This document shows, in pieces, positions 1 to 11,053 of a stretch of DNA of 64,000 nucleotides; the stretch's first letter is position 1, and each line of letters starts with the position of its first letter. Location of the stretch: NCBI RefSeq assembly GCF_030867095.1, contig NC_081832.1, forward strand, positions 37,457,756-37,521,755, written 5' to 3'. The notes below the pieces were generated by a model. It made no database searches. It was not told the DNA's origin and saw only the letters and a program-made list of their open reading frames with translations. A program made the position numbers and the translations under genes. The stretch is from Alligator mississippiensis (Eukaryota > Chordata > Crocodylia > Alligatoridae).

Positions 1-559
1 GCAAACCAATTAGAGATCACCATTAAAACTTCTTGCATTTGGCACAGCTCCTCTCGAGTTCTTTACATCACTCCTGAACAGGGTAGAAAGTAAAAAGCTT
101 ATTCTCTCATTCTAGCTCTTAGACTTCATACTCACTTATACTTACAGCTGGGTATGGACACACATATTTGGAGTCCTTTCAAGAGGAACTCAGAAGGGCA
201 GCAGCTATTACATTCTAATTGTTACATGCAGACATTGGGAATGATACAAATGTAACAAAATCAGTGTTTGAAATTGTAGCACTATGTTACATTTGAATAA
301 TTTCCAGCTTGTCAACAGGTAACACAGACTGTAACTGAATATAATTAGAATATAACCCTAACCCTTGCCACAAAAGGAGTATGCTAATGAACCTTGCTGA
401 TAGATCTCTAATACAGAGGAGGACCAGTATCTACAAGAACTGGAGGATGCTATTGATTTATGTAACAGAAACTTAGTAAAATTGGTAGTGCAAAGTTATG
501 CATTTATGGCTAAATCTAAAAAAAAGGAGCTAAGTGCCATATTTAATTGAATCTGATGA
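1..559. other. Unassigned non-coding sequence
   Basis: AT-leaning sequence with no recognisable gene, RNA or repeat. The telomere-like string at 353-365 is only about two copies of the hexamer and is probably chance. Confidence 0.5.
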
Positions 560-1430
560 TTTCCACCCCCCCCCCATTTAGCATGGGGGGGGGCTCATCT
601 TAGATTTGAGTATGAGCCAGGCAAGCAGCTGCTGTAGCTCAGGATGGGGCCAAGGTAGCTCACATGGCAGGTGGAGAGTGGGGAGAATGCAGGGGAAATG
701 TGGGGAAAGGGACCATGCAGTATAGGGGGAGCACAGGGGAAGAGGTGTGTGGTATAGAGAGGAACACAGGACCGCGGTGGGAGAAAGGATACATCCTTCA
801 GTACTGCAAAGGGGTACTTCCTTCAGTATACTGCAAACCTTCTGAACTTCATTACATTCCATTTCAGAGCCACTACCAAAAAAGTGGGGAAAAGGGCACA
901 GGGGAAGGGGACTGCAGAGCAAGGGGTGTGCAGGGAAGGGGCACAGGGAAGGGGAGAGGCAGTCCAGGAGAGAGCGTGGGGGAAAAGGTGCATGGTTCTG
1001 GCAGAGCATGGGGAAGGTGTGCAGTGCAGGGGGAGCATGATGAAAAGGGTGTTGGGAAGGGATGTGTAGAGCATGGGGAAAGGGCTGCATGGAGTGTGAG
1101 GAAAGTACACAGGGAAAAGGAAGCATAGGAAAGGGGCATACAGGGAAAGGGGGGTGGGGGAAGTGCGTGCATGGAGTGGTGGGGGGGAGCAGCTTCAGTT
1201 CACCCTGATCCCAAGTGGGGCTTGAGGCTGGAGCCAGAGCTGCCACTACTGCCTGGCCTGCCTGGGTGCTCCATGTCTGCATTAGAGAGAGTGCCAGGGC
1301 AGCTGCAAAGGTAAGAGCAAGGCAGACACCAGAGGGGGACAAGTCTTGTGGGGTGGGAAGGAAGCAAAGAGGCAGGCACAGGGGAGGCAAGTGGGAGGGG
1401 GGGAGACAAGGGGCATGGGCTAGGCTGACT
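560..1430. repeat. Purine-rich (G/A) minisatellite-like tract
   Basis: The + strand is built from degenerate tandem variants of a unit resembling GGGGAAGGGGCACA, giving strong purine strand asymmetry. It is preceded by a C-run and G-run pair (about 566-592) able to form a hairpin. Open frames on both strands here are repetitive artefacts. No transposon family recognised. Confidence 0.65.
816..881 (+). repeat. Direct repeat, copy 1
   Basis: A roughly 65-bp segment starting ACTTCCTTCAGTATACTGC and ending at CACTACCAAAA recurs in direct orientation at 1631-1694 with a few substitutions. The minisatellite lies between the copies. Either both belong to one unclassified mobile element or this is a local duplication. 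Confidence 0.7.
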
Positions 1431-1630
1431 GCACCCCCTGCTATAGTCTATGCCCCCCCCCAGTACCCTCCTGTACTCTTACCCCCCCCCCCCCACTACC
1501 CTGCACCTGCAACCCCTATTGTGTGCTGCCAATGCAACCACCATAGCTCCTGAAGACAGCTGCAACATCAATGTAATGGTAAGTTTTTTGCAAGTAGTTT
1601 GAAACTTTGGAGGGAGTGAGTGGTTATATG

Positions 1631-1694
1631 ACTTCCTTCAATACTGCAAACTTTCTGAACTTTATCACATTCCATTTCAGAGCCACTACCAAAA
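1631..1694 (+). repeat. Direct repeat, copy 2
   Basis: Partner of the copy at 816-881. Downstream, 1915-2040 is AT-rich and carries a canonical polyadenylation hexamer AATAAA at 2005-2010 followed by a GT-rich stretch. This could be the 3' end of an old, unrecognised transposon or retrocopy. No coding region is supported. Confidence 0.65.
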
Positions 1695-2072
1695 GTCCAA
1701 GGGCAGCAGGACTCTGCCTGCCAGACCTGACACCCAGGGTATGTAGTGTCCTGGGTGATATTTAGGTAATATGTTCCACCGACCTTGTGTGTGTGTGCGC
1801 GCAGGGGGGTGGCAAAAGTCCGTTTTTTTTTACTGCACCCCCCCCCCTTTTCTTCCCTCCTCACAGGAAACTTTTGCAGGTGGAACTCACTGGGGATGGT
1901 AGCCATCCCACAGTCCAATGAAGAGAGTGGAGTGCTGAACCCACCTTTTTTTTTTATTTTTATATTTTGAAGTTGTATATAGTTATTGTTGCTGCAGCAT
2001 TTTGAATAAAGTGTTTTATTTTGTTCTATAGATGTGTCATGTTTTCTTTGGGGTGGTTGGGTTGGTTTTTAG

Positions 2073-2258
2073 AGACCGTGCCTGCTGCCTTAGCGTGGTG
2101 GGGATGCTATTCTTATGGGGTTTTTAGTCATGGCATTACTGCAAAGATTTGCAGGCTGGACTGTTATTGGAGCGGGGGAAGGTCGAATGCTTGTTAAGTG
2201 GTAGCTGGGGTGTGGTGCAGCCAGCATGTCTTATAAAAAAAAAAAAAAAAAAAAAAAA
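2073..2258 (+). repeat. Dispersed repeat ending in a poly(A) run (also at about 4590-4700)
   Basis: A segment around GGACTGTTATTGGAGCGGGG is repeated with divergence at about 4590-4700 and partly at 3478-3512. This copy ends in about 24 A residues (2235-2258), as a retroposed sequence would. No tRNA-like A/B box promoter was recognised, so I do not call it a SINE. Confidence 0.45.
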
Positions 2259-2336
2259 TACTAAACCACCAGCAGCAAGCAGGCAGTCTGCAAAACTTCA
2301 TGCATGAACCTCCCAGGGCATTTAGCCTTTATCAAG

Positions 2337-3355
2337 TGTAACCCGGACGGTACTCCAAAAGGTACCCCCTCTCCAATTGAAGGGATCAAAGCAGGTGCAC
2401 AAGCGCTGTGGGAGGTGTAGGGACTCTCCTCCCCCTATAAAGCAGAGCCAGACCATCAATGGGGCCTTAACCATATACCTTTTAAGGAGAGAACAGTACT
2501 GGGAACATAACAGGCATAAACCAGGGGGTATAGGGGACACTACAACGCAGAATTCAAAAAAGGTTAGACACTTACAATCATTGACAAAAGACAGGGTTAA
2601 CAAAATATAAAACACAAACAGCAGAGCAAACAATACTGGTTGGGGAAATATAAAAAGGCACAAAATACAAAATGTCAAAGGACAAAGAAATTTAGGGCCT
2701 AGGTACCTGGAGGGGGAGAAAGGGGAAAAACACAATGGCTCCTTTCTACTGCAAGAGAAATTTTTCCTTGATAGCTCACTCACCTCAAATCACCAAAGCT
2801 GGGACTTGAACTCAGATCTCCCATGTGGTAGGCAGGAACACAGCCACCAGTGTTGGCACTGCTCCAAGCTGCTAGGGGTCTTGACCTTCCTGGAGCCCCG
2901 GCCTCACCTTGAGCTGCCTGGTTTCTGATTGGAGGAGCTGGAAACCGAGCTGGGAATCCCTAAGGTCGCTGCTTAGAGGCTGTGGCCAGCAGGAGGATCT
3001 TGTAGGGGATCCTGGAGCCCAGTAGGAAGCCTCTCCTGCTGGCCACACGCTGTGCTGCTGAGGGTCCAACTGCTGCCTGCAGGTCCTGCTCCTTCAGGCT
3101 CTTCTGGGGTAACTGCTTCTGCCCCGCTGGCTCAGCTCTTTGAAGCTCCTTCCTCCTACTCCCTGCTGATCTCTCCCCTGAGTCAGCTGTGCTGCCCCTT
3201 TTATCCCCCTCCAGGTGACCCACAGGGCCAATCAGGGTACATGAGGGGTGAATCTCTGGGGCCTGATTGGCAAGGAAAGGGAATCCCAAGTCCTCCAATT
3301 ATCTTTTGCCCTTTCAAAGCCCCTGGGCTAGGTCACTGCCAGCTAGCCCGTCACA
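2337..3355 (-). mobile_element. Solo LTR of an endogenous retrovirus, antisense
   Basis: The 1,019-bp segment runs TG...CA in both orientations (+ strand TGTAACCCGG... to ...CCCGTCACA) and is flanked by a perfect 4-bp target duplication CAAG at 2333-2336 and 3356-3359. Read on the minus strand it starts TGTGACGGGC. It has CCAAT-type boxes (ATTGGC around 3229) and a TATA-like GGATAAAA (rc of 3199-3206), so transcription would run leftward. A 4-bp duplication is usual for gammaretrovirus-like (ERV1) elements. No internal gag, pol or env is adjacent, so it is a solo LTR left by recombination. Family name not identified. Confidence 0.75.
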
Positions 3356-3359
3356 CAAG

Positions 3360-3828
3360 TCTTTAAAGACAATTTAGTAAGTCTTTAAAATGCATTATAA
3401 TGCATATGATATGATTGCCGAGGTGGGGGGGGGTTAATGCCTGCTGCCACATCTTGAAATGGCTTTTTTTTTTTTTTCTTTGCAGGCTGTACTGTTATGG
3501 GAGGTATAATGCAAAAATGATTTTTTTTTTCAATGCTTTCTTTGCAATGCAATGTTTGCTTTACAAAATCCTGCATGCAGCACCTTTCGGAGCCAGGTTT
3601 GCAGACCGCCTCCTCCTCCCCCGCATTCCCCCCCAGAGTGCAAACCCTCTCCCGCCCTGGAGAGAGCTCATCAGATTTTGTTCAGGATTGCTTTGTCCTC
3701 CCTTGTCATCTGTCTCCTCTCAGCTTTCTCAAAAGGACAGGGAAAAGGTGAGAGGGAAAGGAGGAGCAGCACTCTCAAGGCAGCCCACCGTAATCTCCTC
3801 AGCTACCTCTAGGCCTCTCCAGAATCAA
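3360..3828. other. Unassigned stretch with homopolymer T runs
   Basis: No coding exon or RNA gene seen. It contains poly(T) tracts near 3466 and 3521 and a short piece (3478-3512) related to the dispersed repeat at 2073. Confidence 0.4.
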
Positions 3829-3976
3829 GTGTATTCAGAAAGAACTTCTTTTCATCCAATTCAATACATTTTTAATACCTCCTTCTCGTACACTAAGTAT
3901 TGGTGTATTCAGAAAGAACTTCTTTTCATCCAGTTCAATACATTTTTAATACCTCCTTCTCGTACACTAAGTATTG
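3829..3976 (+). repeat. Perfectly abutting 74-bp tandem duplication
   Basis: Unit 1 (3829-3902) and unit 2 (3903-3976) both begin GTGTATTCAGAAAGAACTTC and differ by a single A/G change. The near identity suggests a recent slippage or unequal-exchange event. Neither unit is coding. Confidence 0.9.
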
Positions 3977-4367
3977 GCATGTCCTCTGCTAATTAGCCAA
4001 GGCCACGGTTTCAAAAAGCACTTTGCTCCCAATAGAAAGGCCAGAAGTGTGGCTATCCCCAGATATATTATTGAGGTGCCTGGAGGGGAGGCCAGCCAAT
4101 CTGAAATATGGGCCCAGTTTTGTGTCCAGCCTGCAAAGCTACTGCACTCACTCCCGCCCCTGGCCGGCTGCAAACCACCTCCCACCCCAGCCCCAGGTCC
4201 ATGCCCTGAAATCAAGCAGGAGCAAGTACAAATCAGAATTTTTTGTTCCTCATATTTTTTTCCCCACAATAAATTGAATTGCAATCAATTCGATTGAGAA
4301 ATCACAATAAAGCTAAAACAGTATAGGCTTTTTTTTTTTTACCTCAACAATACTATCAATTGGCGAG

Positions 4368-4403
<36 letters not shown>

Positions 4404-4741
4404 TACAGCCATTGCCACTAAACATAATCCAATAGGATTAAACACCAATTTACAATATGCTCCCATGGTCCCTTGAGTAATCCCTTGATATGATATGGAT
4501 GGATGGCATGGCAGGAGGACGAGACGGAGGGAGGCAGGCAGGCAGCCAGTCAACCAGCCAGCCAGGTTACTGGCCCTTCCTGGTTACTGATGACTGCGCA
4601 AACTTTATGGAGTCATGACATTACTGGAAAGTTGCAGGGTGGACTGTTATCAGATGGAGGGAGGTCAAATGCTTGGCCAGTGCTAGTCTGCAGCCAGTAT
4701 TTTCTCGCAAGAAAGAAGACTAAGCAAACCCACCCATAAAG
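3977..4741. other. Unassigned, with 29-bp poly(T)
   Basis: Contains T-runs at about 4330-4340 and 4371-4399, and a diverged copy (about 4590-4700) of the repeat at 2073-2258. No gene supported. Confidence 0.45.
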
Positions 4742-5560
4742 CTTAGTTAGGGAGGGGCCCCCTCAGGTGGAGGCCCCCATGCATGGTTACAAAGGGGCCC
4801 CCTCAGGTGAGGGCCCCCAGGCAAGGTCCCTGGGGGGTCCCTAGGTACAGTTGGGGCCCCCCTCAGGTGCAGATGTATGGCCCAACTCAGCTGGTTGGCT
4901 GGGTTGAGCCATGCTATCCTCCATTGCATTGTAGCTTTGGAATCTTTGCTGGGCACAAAGCTGAGGGAGGGAGGCCCTAGGTGGGTGGGTGGAGGGAGGC
5001 ATTGTGCACCCCCTTCCTGGTTACTGAATATGTCCCACCCAGCAGGAACACAGCTGGGTCAAGGGGAGGCCCCAGCCATGGTCGCAAATGGGGGTCCCTC
5101 AGGTGGGGGCCCCCAGGCACGCTTGGGGCCCCCTCAGGTGCAGATGAATGGCCTGACTCAGCTGGCTGCCTGAGTCGGGCCATGCTATGTACTCTCCATG
5201 TCACTTTGGAATCTTTCCTGGGCACAAAGCTTAGGGAGGGAGGGGGCCCCAGCCATGGTTGCAAAGGGGGTCCCCTCAGGTGGGGGCCCCCAGGTGGATG
5301 GATGGGGAAGAGGAGTAGAGGGAGGGAGGCATCCTGCACCTCCTTCCCAGTTACTGAATATGTCCCACCCAGCAGGAACACGGCTGGGTCAAGGAAGGGG
5401 CCCAGCCATGGTCACAAAGGGGACTCCCTCAGGTGGGGGCCCCCTCAGGTGCAGATGAATGGCCCAACTCCGCTGTCTGTCTGTCAGGCCATGCTACTCA
5501 CTCTCCATGTCAGTCACACTGTAACTTTGGAATCTTTGCTGGGCACAAAGCTTACTTGGG
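4742..5560 (-). repeat. Local repeat array, antisense copies of the 5930-11530 family
   Basis: Three diverged units spaced about 270-320 bp. Each contains a segment like GGAATCTTTGCTGGGCACAA (near 4938, 5207 and 5529), a GGGGGCCCCC-rich block, and in two units the string TATGTCCCACCCAGCAGGAA (about 5030 and 5360). The reverse complement of the first motif matches GTGGCCAGCAATGATTCCAAAG, which recurs downstream near 9630, so this array is an inverted set of the same local repeat family. Frames on both strands are by-products. Confidence 0.6.
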
Positions 5561-5929
5561 TAAGGGAGAGGGATGGAGGGAGGCATGGGCAGTGGAGAGA
5601 AATAATCCATTAATTTTCTACCTCCTCTTAATTCTTTGGGTCCCCATGCCACCTATAGTGTATGTCCTCTGCCCCCCACCCATGTACCATCCTACCGTCC
5701 CGCCCCCACCCCATGTATCCTTCTCAAGTGGGGGGGACTTTCTACTGTTATTTATTTATTTAAAATCTTCTTCCTTCCACAAGTCAGAGAAGAAAATCAA
5801 GGAGACAGAAACCTCCCTCAAGGAGTCAGAGTGGTGGGTGGGTGTCAGAAGACATGTACCCCAATCCAAATGTGCTGGTACATGGCCAGTAACCAGGTGG
5901 AGGGCAACAAGACTATATGAAGTGGGTCT

Positions 5930-6260
5930 GCAGAACTTGTGCAAATCAAGCTGATGCTCGGGCCATAGCCAGTGAAGAAGCCTCAGCTTCTGCCACTGCA
6001 GTGGTCAAAGCTAACCAGGAGGAAGGTGAGAGGTGTAAGGCAGAGAGCAAGCAAAGCAACCAAAAAGAAGGCCTCCGTAACTCAGAGAAACTCAGGCTTC
6101 CTTAGTGGAAGGCACCACCTGTGACCCGAGCCCTCTGCCACTGCAGTGGTCATAGCTCATGATCACACCCTGCTTTGTGGCCAGCATCAACTCCAGAGAT
6201 ACAAGGGTTCAATGGAGAGGTGTAAGGTAGAGAGCAAGGGGGACAAGGAGTCTACAACCC
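5930..6260 (+). repeat. Local repeat family, leftmost forward copies
   Basis: Two units, each with the core TGCCACTGCAGTGGTC (near 5993 and 6132), followed by blocks resembling GAGAGGTGTAAGGCAGAGAG and GAAGAAGGCCTCC. The same blocks recur at 8480-9700 and 11090-11530. A CR1 element begins immediately after. Confidence 0.6.
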
Positions 6261-6521
6261 TCCTCAAGGGACTGGAGGTGTTCAAATCAGCTGGGCCTGA
6301 CAATCTCCACCCCAGAGTGCTGAGGGAATTGGCAGAGGTCATTGCGGGACCCCTGGCACAGCTTTATGAGCACTCGTGGTGCTCTAGTGTGGTGCCAGAG
6401 GACTGGAAAAGGGCCAATGTGGTCCCCATTTTCAAAATAGGGTGGAAGGAGGACCCAGGAAATTATAGGCCTGTTAGTCTTACCTTGGTCCTGAGGAAGC
6501 TCTTCAAGAAAATTATCCAGG

Positions 6522-7105
6522 TGTAGTAAAAAGATGTTAGCCCCCATAATTTTGCAGTAATGCTTGAGCAACAACCATATGATAGAAGTGTCTTATGGCC
6601 ATCTTATGACCCTTTTGTGTAAAGATCAGGAGGTCTAATGTCCAAGCTGTGGTTCTTACTGCTTGCCTTGCATTTTGAAATCATCTCTGTCCAGTGCCTT
6701 AAGGTTACGTTAAGATAAGAAGTTACTAAAGTTTAACTAACTTTGTTGAAATTGCTCTTTTCTTCTGAGCATGCTGCAATTCTACCTTTGAGTGCGCACG
6801 TACTAACCCTGATAAGTCACATTAACCAATAACTAGTTAAGTACAGCCTACAAGATAAGACGTCACAATTAGGAACTGGTACTGCAGCCAATAAACTTCT
6901 AGTACGTCAAGACTCTGTTGAATGTAAGCTATAAAAATGTGATTCCAGGCCGGACTCATCGTCGGCCCTGATTTGAGCTCTCTGCTCCTCGGTCGAACTG
7001 TTTGCAAACAATAAACCTAGATGGACCCAGCCTGTATGCGTGACTCTTTCCTTGAGGGTAATTGAACAAGCCTCCAGGGGAACGAAACTAGCCGTTTTGG
7101 CAACA
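6522..7105 (+). mobile_element. Solo LTR of an endogenous retrovirus inside CR1
   Basis: The 584-bp insertion starts TGTAGTAAAAAG, ends GGCAACA, and is flanked by a perfect 4-bp duplication CAGG (6518-6521 and 7106-7109). Removing it restores continuous CR1 homology across the RT. It has a TATA box TATAAAA at 6930-6936, a polyadenylation signal AATAAA at 7010-7015 and a U5-like tail of about 90 bp. This gives U3 about 6522-6955, R to about 7030, and U5 to the end. The 4-bp duplication suggests an ERV1/gammaretrovirus-like source. No internal viral genes remain. Confidence 0.85.
6930..6936 (+). promoter_or_regulatory. TATA box of the solo LTR
   Basis: TATAAAA lies about 80 bp upstream of the AATAAA at 7010, the compact spacing expected of U3/R in a short LTR. 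Whether it is active cannot be judged from sequence. Confidence 0.6.
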
Positions 7106-8419
7106 CAGGTGCACATCTGCGAGGGGCAAGCAGGGGGAGTGTATGCTTGGGGGCAACCAACATGGGTTCATTAGAGGCAGGTGCATCAGACCAACCTGGT
7201 GGCTTTCTATGACCAGGTCACAAGATCCTTGGATGCAGGTGTCGTGGTGGACGTAGTTTTTCTGGACTATAGGAAGGCCTTTGACACGGTCTCTCACCCC
7301 ATTCTCATTAAAAAATTCGGAGATTGTGGTGTCGACGGTGACCCATCTGACTGTGTAGGCAATTGGCTGGAGGGCCGCACCCAGAGAGTGGTGGTGGATA
7401 GGTCTTATTCAACCTGGAGGGATGTGGGCAGTGGGATCCCCCAGGTCTTGGTCTTTGGGCCCACACTGTTCAACATCTTCATCAGCGACTTGGACAAGGG
7501 GGTGAAAAGCACCTTGTTCAAATTCATGGATGACACTAAGATGGGGGGAGAAGTGGGCACGCTAGAAGGGAGGGACAGGCTGCAATTGGATCTGGACAGG
7601 TTACAGGGGTGGGCAGATGAGAACAAGATGGCATTCAATACAGACAAGTGCAGGGTATTGTACCTAGGGAGAAAGAATCAGCAGCATACCTACAGGCTGG
7701 GGAACTCCCTTCTCATCAGCACAGAGGCCGAAAAGGATCTTGGAGTCATTATAGACTCCAAGATGAACATGGGCCGCCAATGTGGGGATGCAGTCAGGAA
7801 GGCTAACTGCACCTTGTCATGCATCCACAGATGCATCACGAGCAGGTCCAAGGAGGTGATCCTCCCCCTCTATATGACATTGGTCAGGCAGCAGTTGGAG
7901 TACTGAATCCAGTTCTGGGTGCTGCACCTCAGGAGGGATGTGGACAATATCGAGAGGGTCCAGAGGAAGGCTACTTGCATGAACAGGGGGCAGCAGGGCA
8001 GGCCCTACTAGGAAAGGTTATGAGACCTGAACTTGTTCAGCCTCCACAAGAGAAGGCTGAGAGGTGATCTGGTGGCCATCTATAAACTGGCCAAGGGAGA
8101 CCAGCAGGCAATGGGAGAGTCCCCGTTCCCCCGAGCACTACTGGGAGTAACAAGGAATAACGGCCATAAGTTGACGGAGAGTAGATTCAGGCTAGACATC
8201 AGGAGGCACTGCTTCACAGTCAGGGTGGCTAGGATCTGGAACCAACTTCCAAGGGAAGCCGTGCTCACTCCTACCCTGGGGGTCTTCAAAAGGAGGCTAG
8301 ATAGACAGCTTGCCAGGGTTGTTTGACCCCAGCATTCTTTCCTGCCCATGGCAGGGGGTCAGACTTGATGATCTGCTCAGGTCCCTTCTGACCCTACCAA
8401 CTGTGAAACTATGAAACCC

Positions 8420-10092
8420 ATAAGGCAGAGGTCTTGGCCAGCAACCAAGAAGAAGGTTTGCAAGGGAGTGGAATAAAGAATGGAGAGGTGTAAGGCACAG
8501 GGCAAGTGCTGATGCTCATGCCAAAGTGTGTGAAGAAGCCTCAGCTTCTGCCACTGCAGTGGTCCTGGATCCCAAGGAGAAGGGCGGGAAGCAGGTAGGG
8601 TTTTCCCCACACAGCAAGAAGCTTTCCAGGTGTATGGTAGAGGACAAGTGGGGAGAAGAGGTCTTGGCCAGCAACCAAGAAGAAGGCCTCCACAGTTCAC
8701 AGGAGAAACTTGAGCCTTAGCTTCTTTAGTGGAAGGCCCCCCTGGGACCCGAGACCTCTGCAACAATGACTGAAATGCATTTGCACAACTTGTCCAGCTT
8801 GTACTGATGCAGGACATGGCCAGTAACCAGGAGTGGGGGTGAGAAGACTATATGAAGTGAGAGAACTTGTGCAAATTGAGCTGTTGCTCGGGCCAAAGCG
8901 CCTCAGCTTCTGCCACTGCAGTGGTCCTGACTCCCAAGAAGAAGGGTGGGAAGCAAGCAGGGTTTTCCCCACACAGCAAGCTTTCGCCCAGCAAGGATTA
9001 CAAAGTTACAAGGGTGCAACAGAGAGATGTAAGACACAGGGCAAGTGGGGTGAAGAGCCTACTACTTGAATGCAGAGGTCTTAGCCAGCAACCAAGAAGG
9101 TTTGCAAGGGAAAGGAGTACGGAATGGAGAGGTATAAGGCACAGAGCAAGTGCTGATGCTCACACCAAAGCCAAGGAATAAACCTCAAGTTCTGGCACTG
9201 CAGAGCTCAGCTGGCTTTGTGGCCAGCAAAGATTCCAAAGTTGCAAGGTAGAGGAGTAAGGAATGGAGAGGTGTAAGGCACAGCACAAATGCTGATGCTC
9301 ATGCCAAAGTGTGTGAAGAAGCCTCAGCTTCTGCCATTGCAGTGGTCATGGCTCCCAAGGAGAAGGGCAGGAAGCAGACAGGGTTTTTGCCACCCAGCAA
9401 GAAGCTTTCCATATTCCAAAGTTACAAGGGTGCAACAGAGAGGCATAAGGAATGGAGAGGTGTCAGGCAGAGGCCAAGTGGGGCAAAAAGGTCTTGACTA
9501 GCAACCAAGAAGAAGGCCTCCACAATTCAGAGGAGAAACTCAAGCCACAGCTTCCTTAGTGGAAGGCACCCTTTGTGACCCAAGCCCTCTGCCACTGCAG
9601 TGGTCATAGCTCCTGAGCACAGCTTGCTTTGTGGCCAGCAATGATTCCAAAGTTACAAGGGAAGAAAGCCTCCATAGTTCAAGTATTCCATAAAGGAGAA
9701 GCCTTAGCAGTACTTGTGGCCAACAACCAGGAGGAAGAAGTAATACAAGTTCAGGAACCTGGTTCAGGAGCCAGGAAGTGGGCATTTCTCTCCCTGCCTC
9801 CCCCCGTCACCCCATCAGGAAAGAGGCAGGGAGGGTGGGTGCATAATCACCTCCCTTACAATCAGAATCTGCTTTCTAATGGTAAGGAATCGAAATGTAA
9901 TTGTAAGTAAGAGGGCAAGTGAGGCATAAGACAGAGGGCAAGTGGGGTGAAGAGTCTACTACCCAGACCATGGACATCATAGCTAACCAGGAGGGCAAGA
10001 AGACTATATTAAGCATCATGTCATAGCTCAGGAGCACAGCTTGCTGTGTTAGCAGTGATTCAAAAGTTACAAGGGTACAACAGAGAGGTAGG
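8420..10092 (+). repeat. Local repeat array, forward copies
   Basis: At least four diverged units carry the 12-bp palindrome CCACTGCAGTGG or a close variant (near 8551, 8917, 9333 and 9590), embedded in GCCTCAGCTTCTGCCACTGC. Recurrent side blocks resemble GGAATGGAGAGGTGTAAGGC and CAGCAACCAAGAAGAAGG. Unit order is scrambled and lengths vary, so it is not a simple satellite. It continues after the LTR at 10093-11053. No coding capacity is supported. Confidence 0.65.
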
Positions 10093-11053
10093 TGCATGTG
10101 GTGGGCCAGTAGGGAGTGCTCCTGTGTTGAGCCACCCACCTCACTGCACCTGATCACCTTCCAGGCTCCAAGTGCCTCCCTGGGGTGCCTCATGTCTGGC
10201 TGACCCCCTTCCTGGAGCACACCCACTAGCCTAGGGGTAGAGCTGCCAACACCCAGGGATGGGCTTGATTCTGGCTTTGCGCACCCTGGGAAACACAGGC
10301 CTAGTAGCCCTCAAGGGTACTTGATTCACCTCAAGGACTTGGGATGCTTCCCTCAGTCGGAAGCACAAGTAGTGGTCTCCCTTAGTCAGCCGAACCAAGG
10401 GGACCCCAAGGCATAATCTAGACCCACTCCCAATAAGTTTCCCACACTAGATACAAAGGAGAACTTTATTGATTACAAGGGGTAGGGTTGGAATAGGGTA
10501 CAGGATAGAGCAATATCAGAGAAATCCCATAAAGCAAACTCCCACGGCTGGGTAGCCTTTGATCACACATTTGAGTTACTGCAAGCTATATATCTAGTTA
10601 GATCTCAGGTATCTTACTCACAAGTATCATCCAGAGGTAGGTGAAGATTTCCTCTGGAGGCAGGCAGTTCCTTGATCATGAGTTTTGAGAGAGAGAGAAA
10701 GTTTCAGATGGTCCAGTTCTCTCTCTGAGTCTTCCTCATGGCTGCTGCCCCCACCTCCTGGGCAGTCCTTAACTTATATAGCCCTTGTGACCTCATTTAC
10801 CTGGTCCAAAGGAGGCCAGCACCTGTTGGCTGTCAGCCAACCAATTTGAAATGCATCACTAGTTGCTGGGCAGACTGGCAGTTCCTAGCTCTACAGGGAG
10901 CCCAAGCCCCTCACCCAGATATGTGATGCCAGTCACATAGGCAGAGGGAGCAGGTTTCCTACCTCCCTCAGGAATGTATCCAGCTCAGGTTACCTAAAGA
11001 GATAGGGTAAGCTGTGTATCCTCTGCTGGTCCCATCCCAACCAAATTGTCACA
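10093..11053 (-). mobile_element. Probable LTR, antisense, within the local repeat array
   Basis: Read on the minus strand it begins TGTGACAATTTGG (rc of 11041-11053), has a TATATAAG box (rc of 10773-10780), then AATAAAG (rc of 10464-10470), giving U3 about 270 bp, R about 310 bp and a long U5. The array continues on both sides. The left boundary at 10093 is a guess: I could not find a convincing target duplication, so only the right end and the promoter/polyA order are well supported. Confidence 0.55.

Larger units (their letters stand above)
6262..8418 (+). pseudogene. CR1 LINE ORF2 (reverse transcriptase), 5'-truncated, split by a solo LTR
   Basis: CR1 ORF2 copies its own RNA by target-primed reverse transcription in the nucleus. 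Homology begins at the RT N-terminal motif (EDWKRANVVPIF, about 6399-6434), is interrupted at 6522-7105 by an LTR, and resumes with the RT palm (FYDQVTRSLDAG, FDTVSHPILIKK). The catalytic box reads F-M-D-D at 7523-7534, where the family has F-A-D-D. A TAG-type stop follows QQLEY at about 7906. The C-terminal CR1 block with SLHKRRLRGDL follows at 8033-8326. The 3' end near 8367-8418 has the usual family tail (cttctgaccctacc...). Stops and substitutions show the copy is dead. Confidence 0.88.

Noticed and set aside
353-365. Telomere-like TAACCCTAACCCT
   Set aside because: Only two repeats, expected by chance, no neighbouring copies.
578-1390. 270-codon minus-strand Pro/Cys-rich frame
   Set aside because: Translation of a purine-rich minisatellite; tandem periodicity, no homology.
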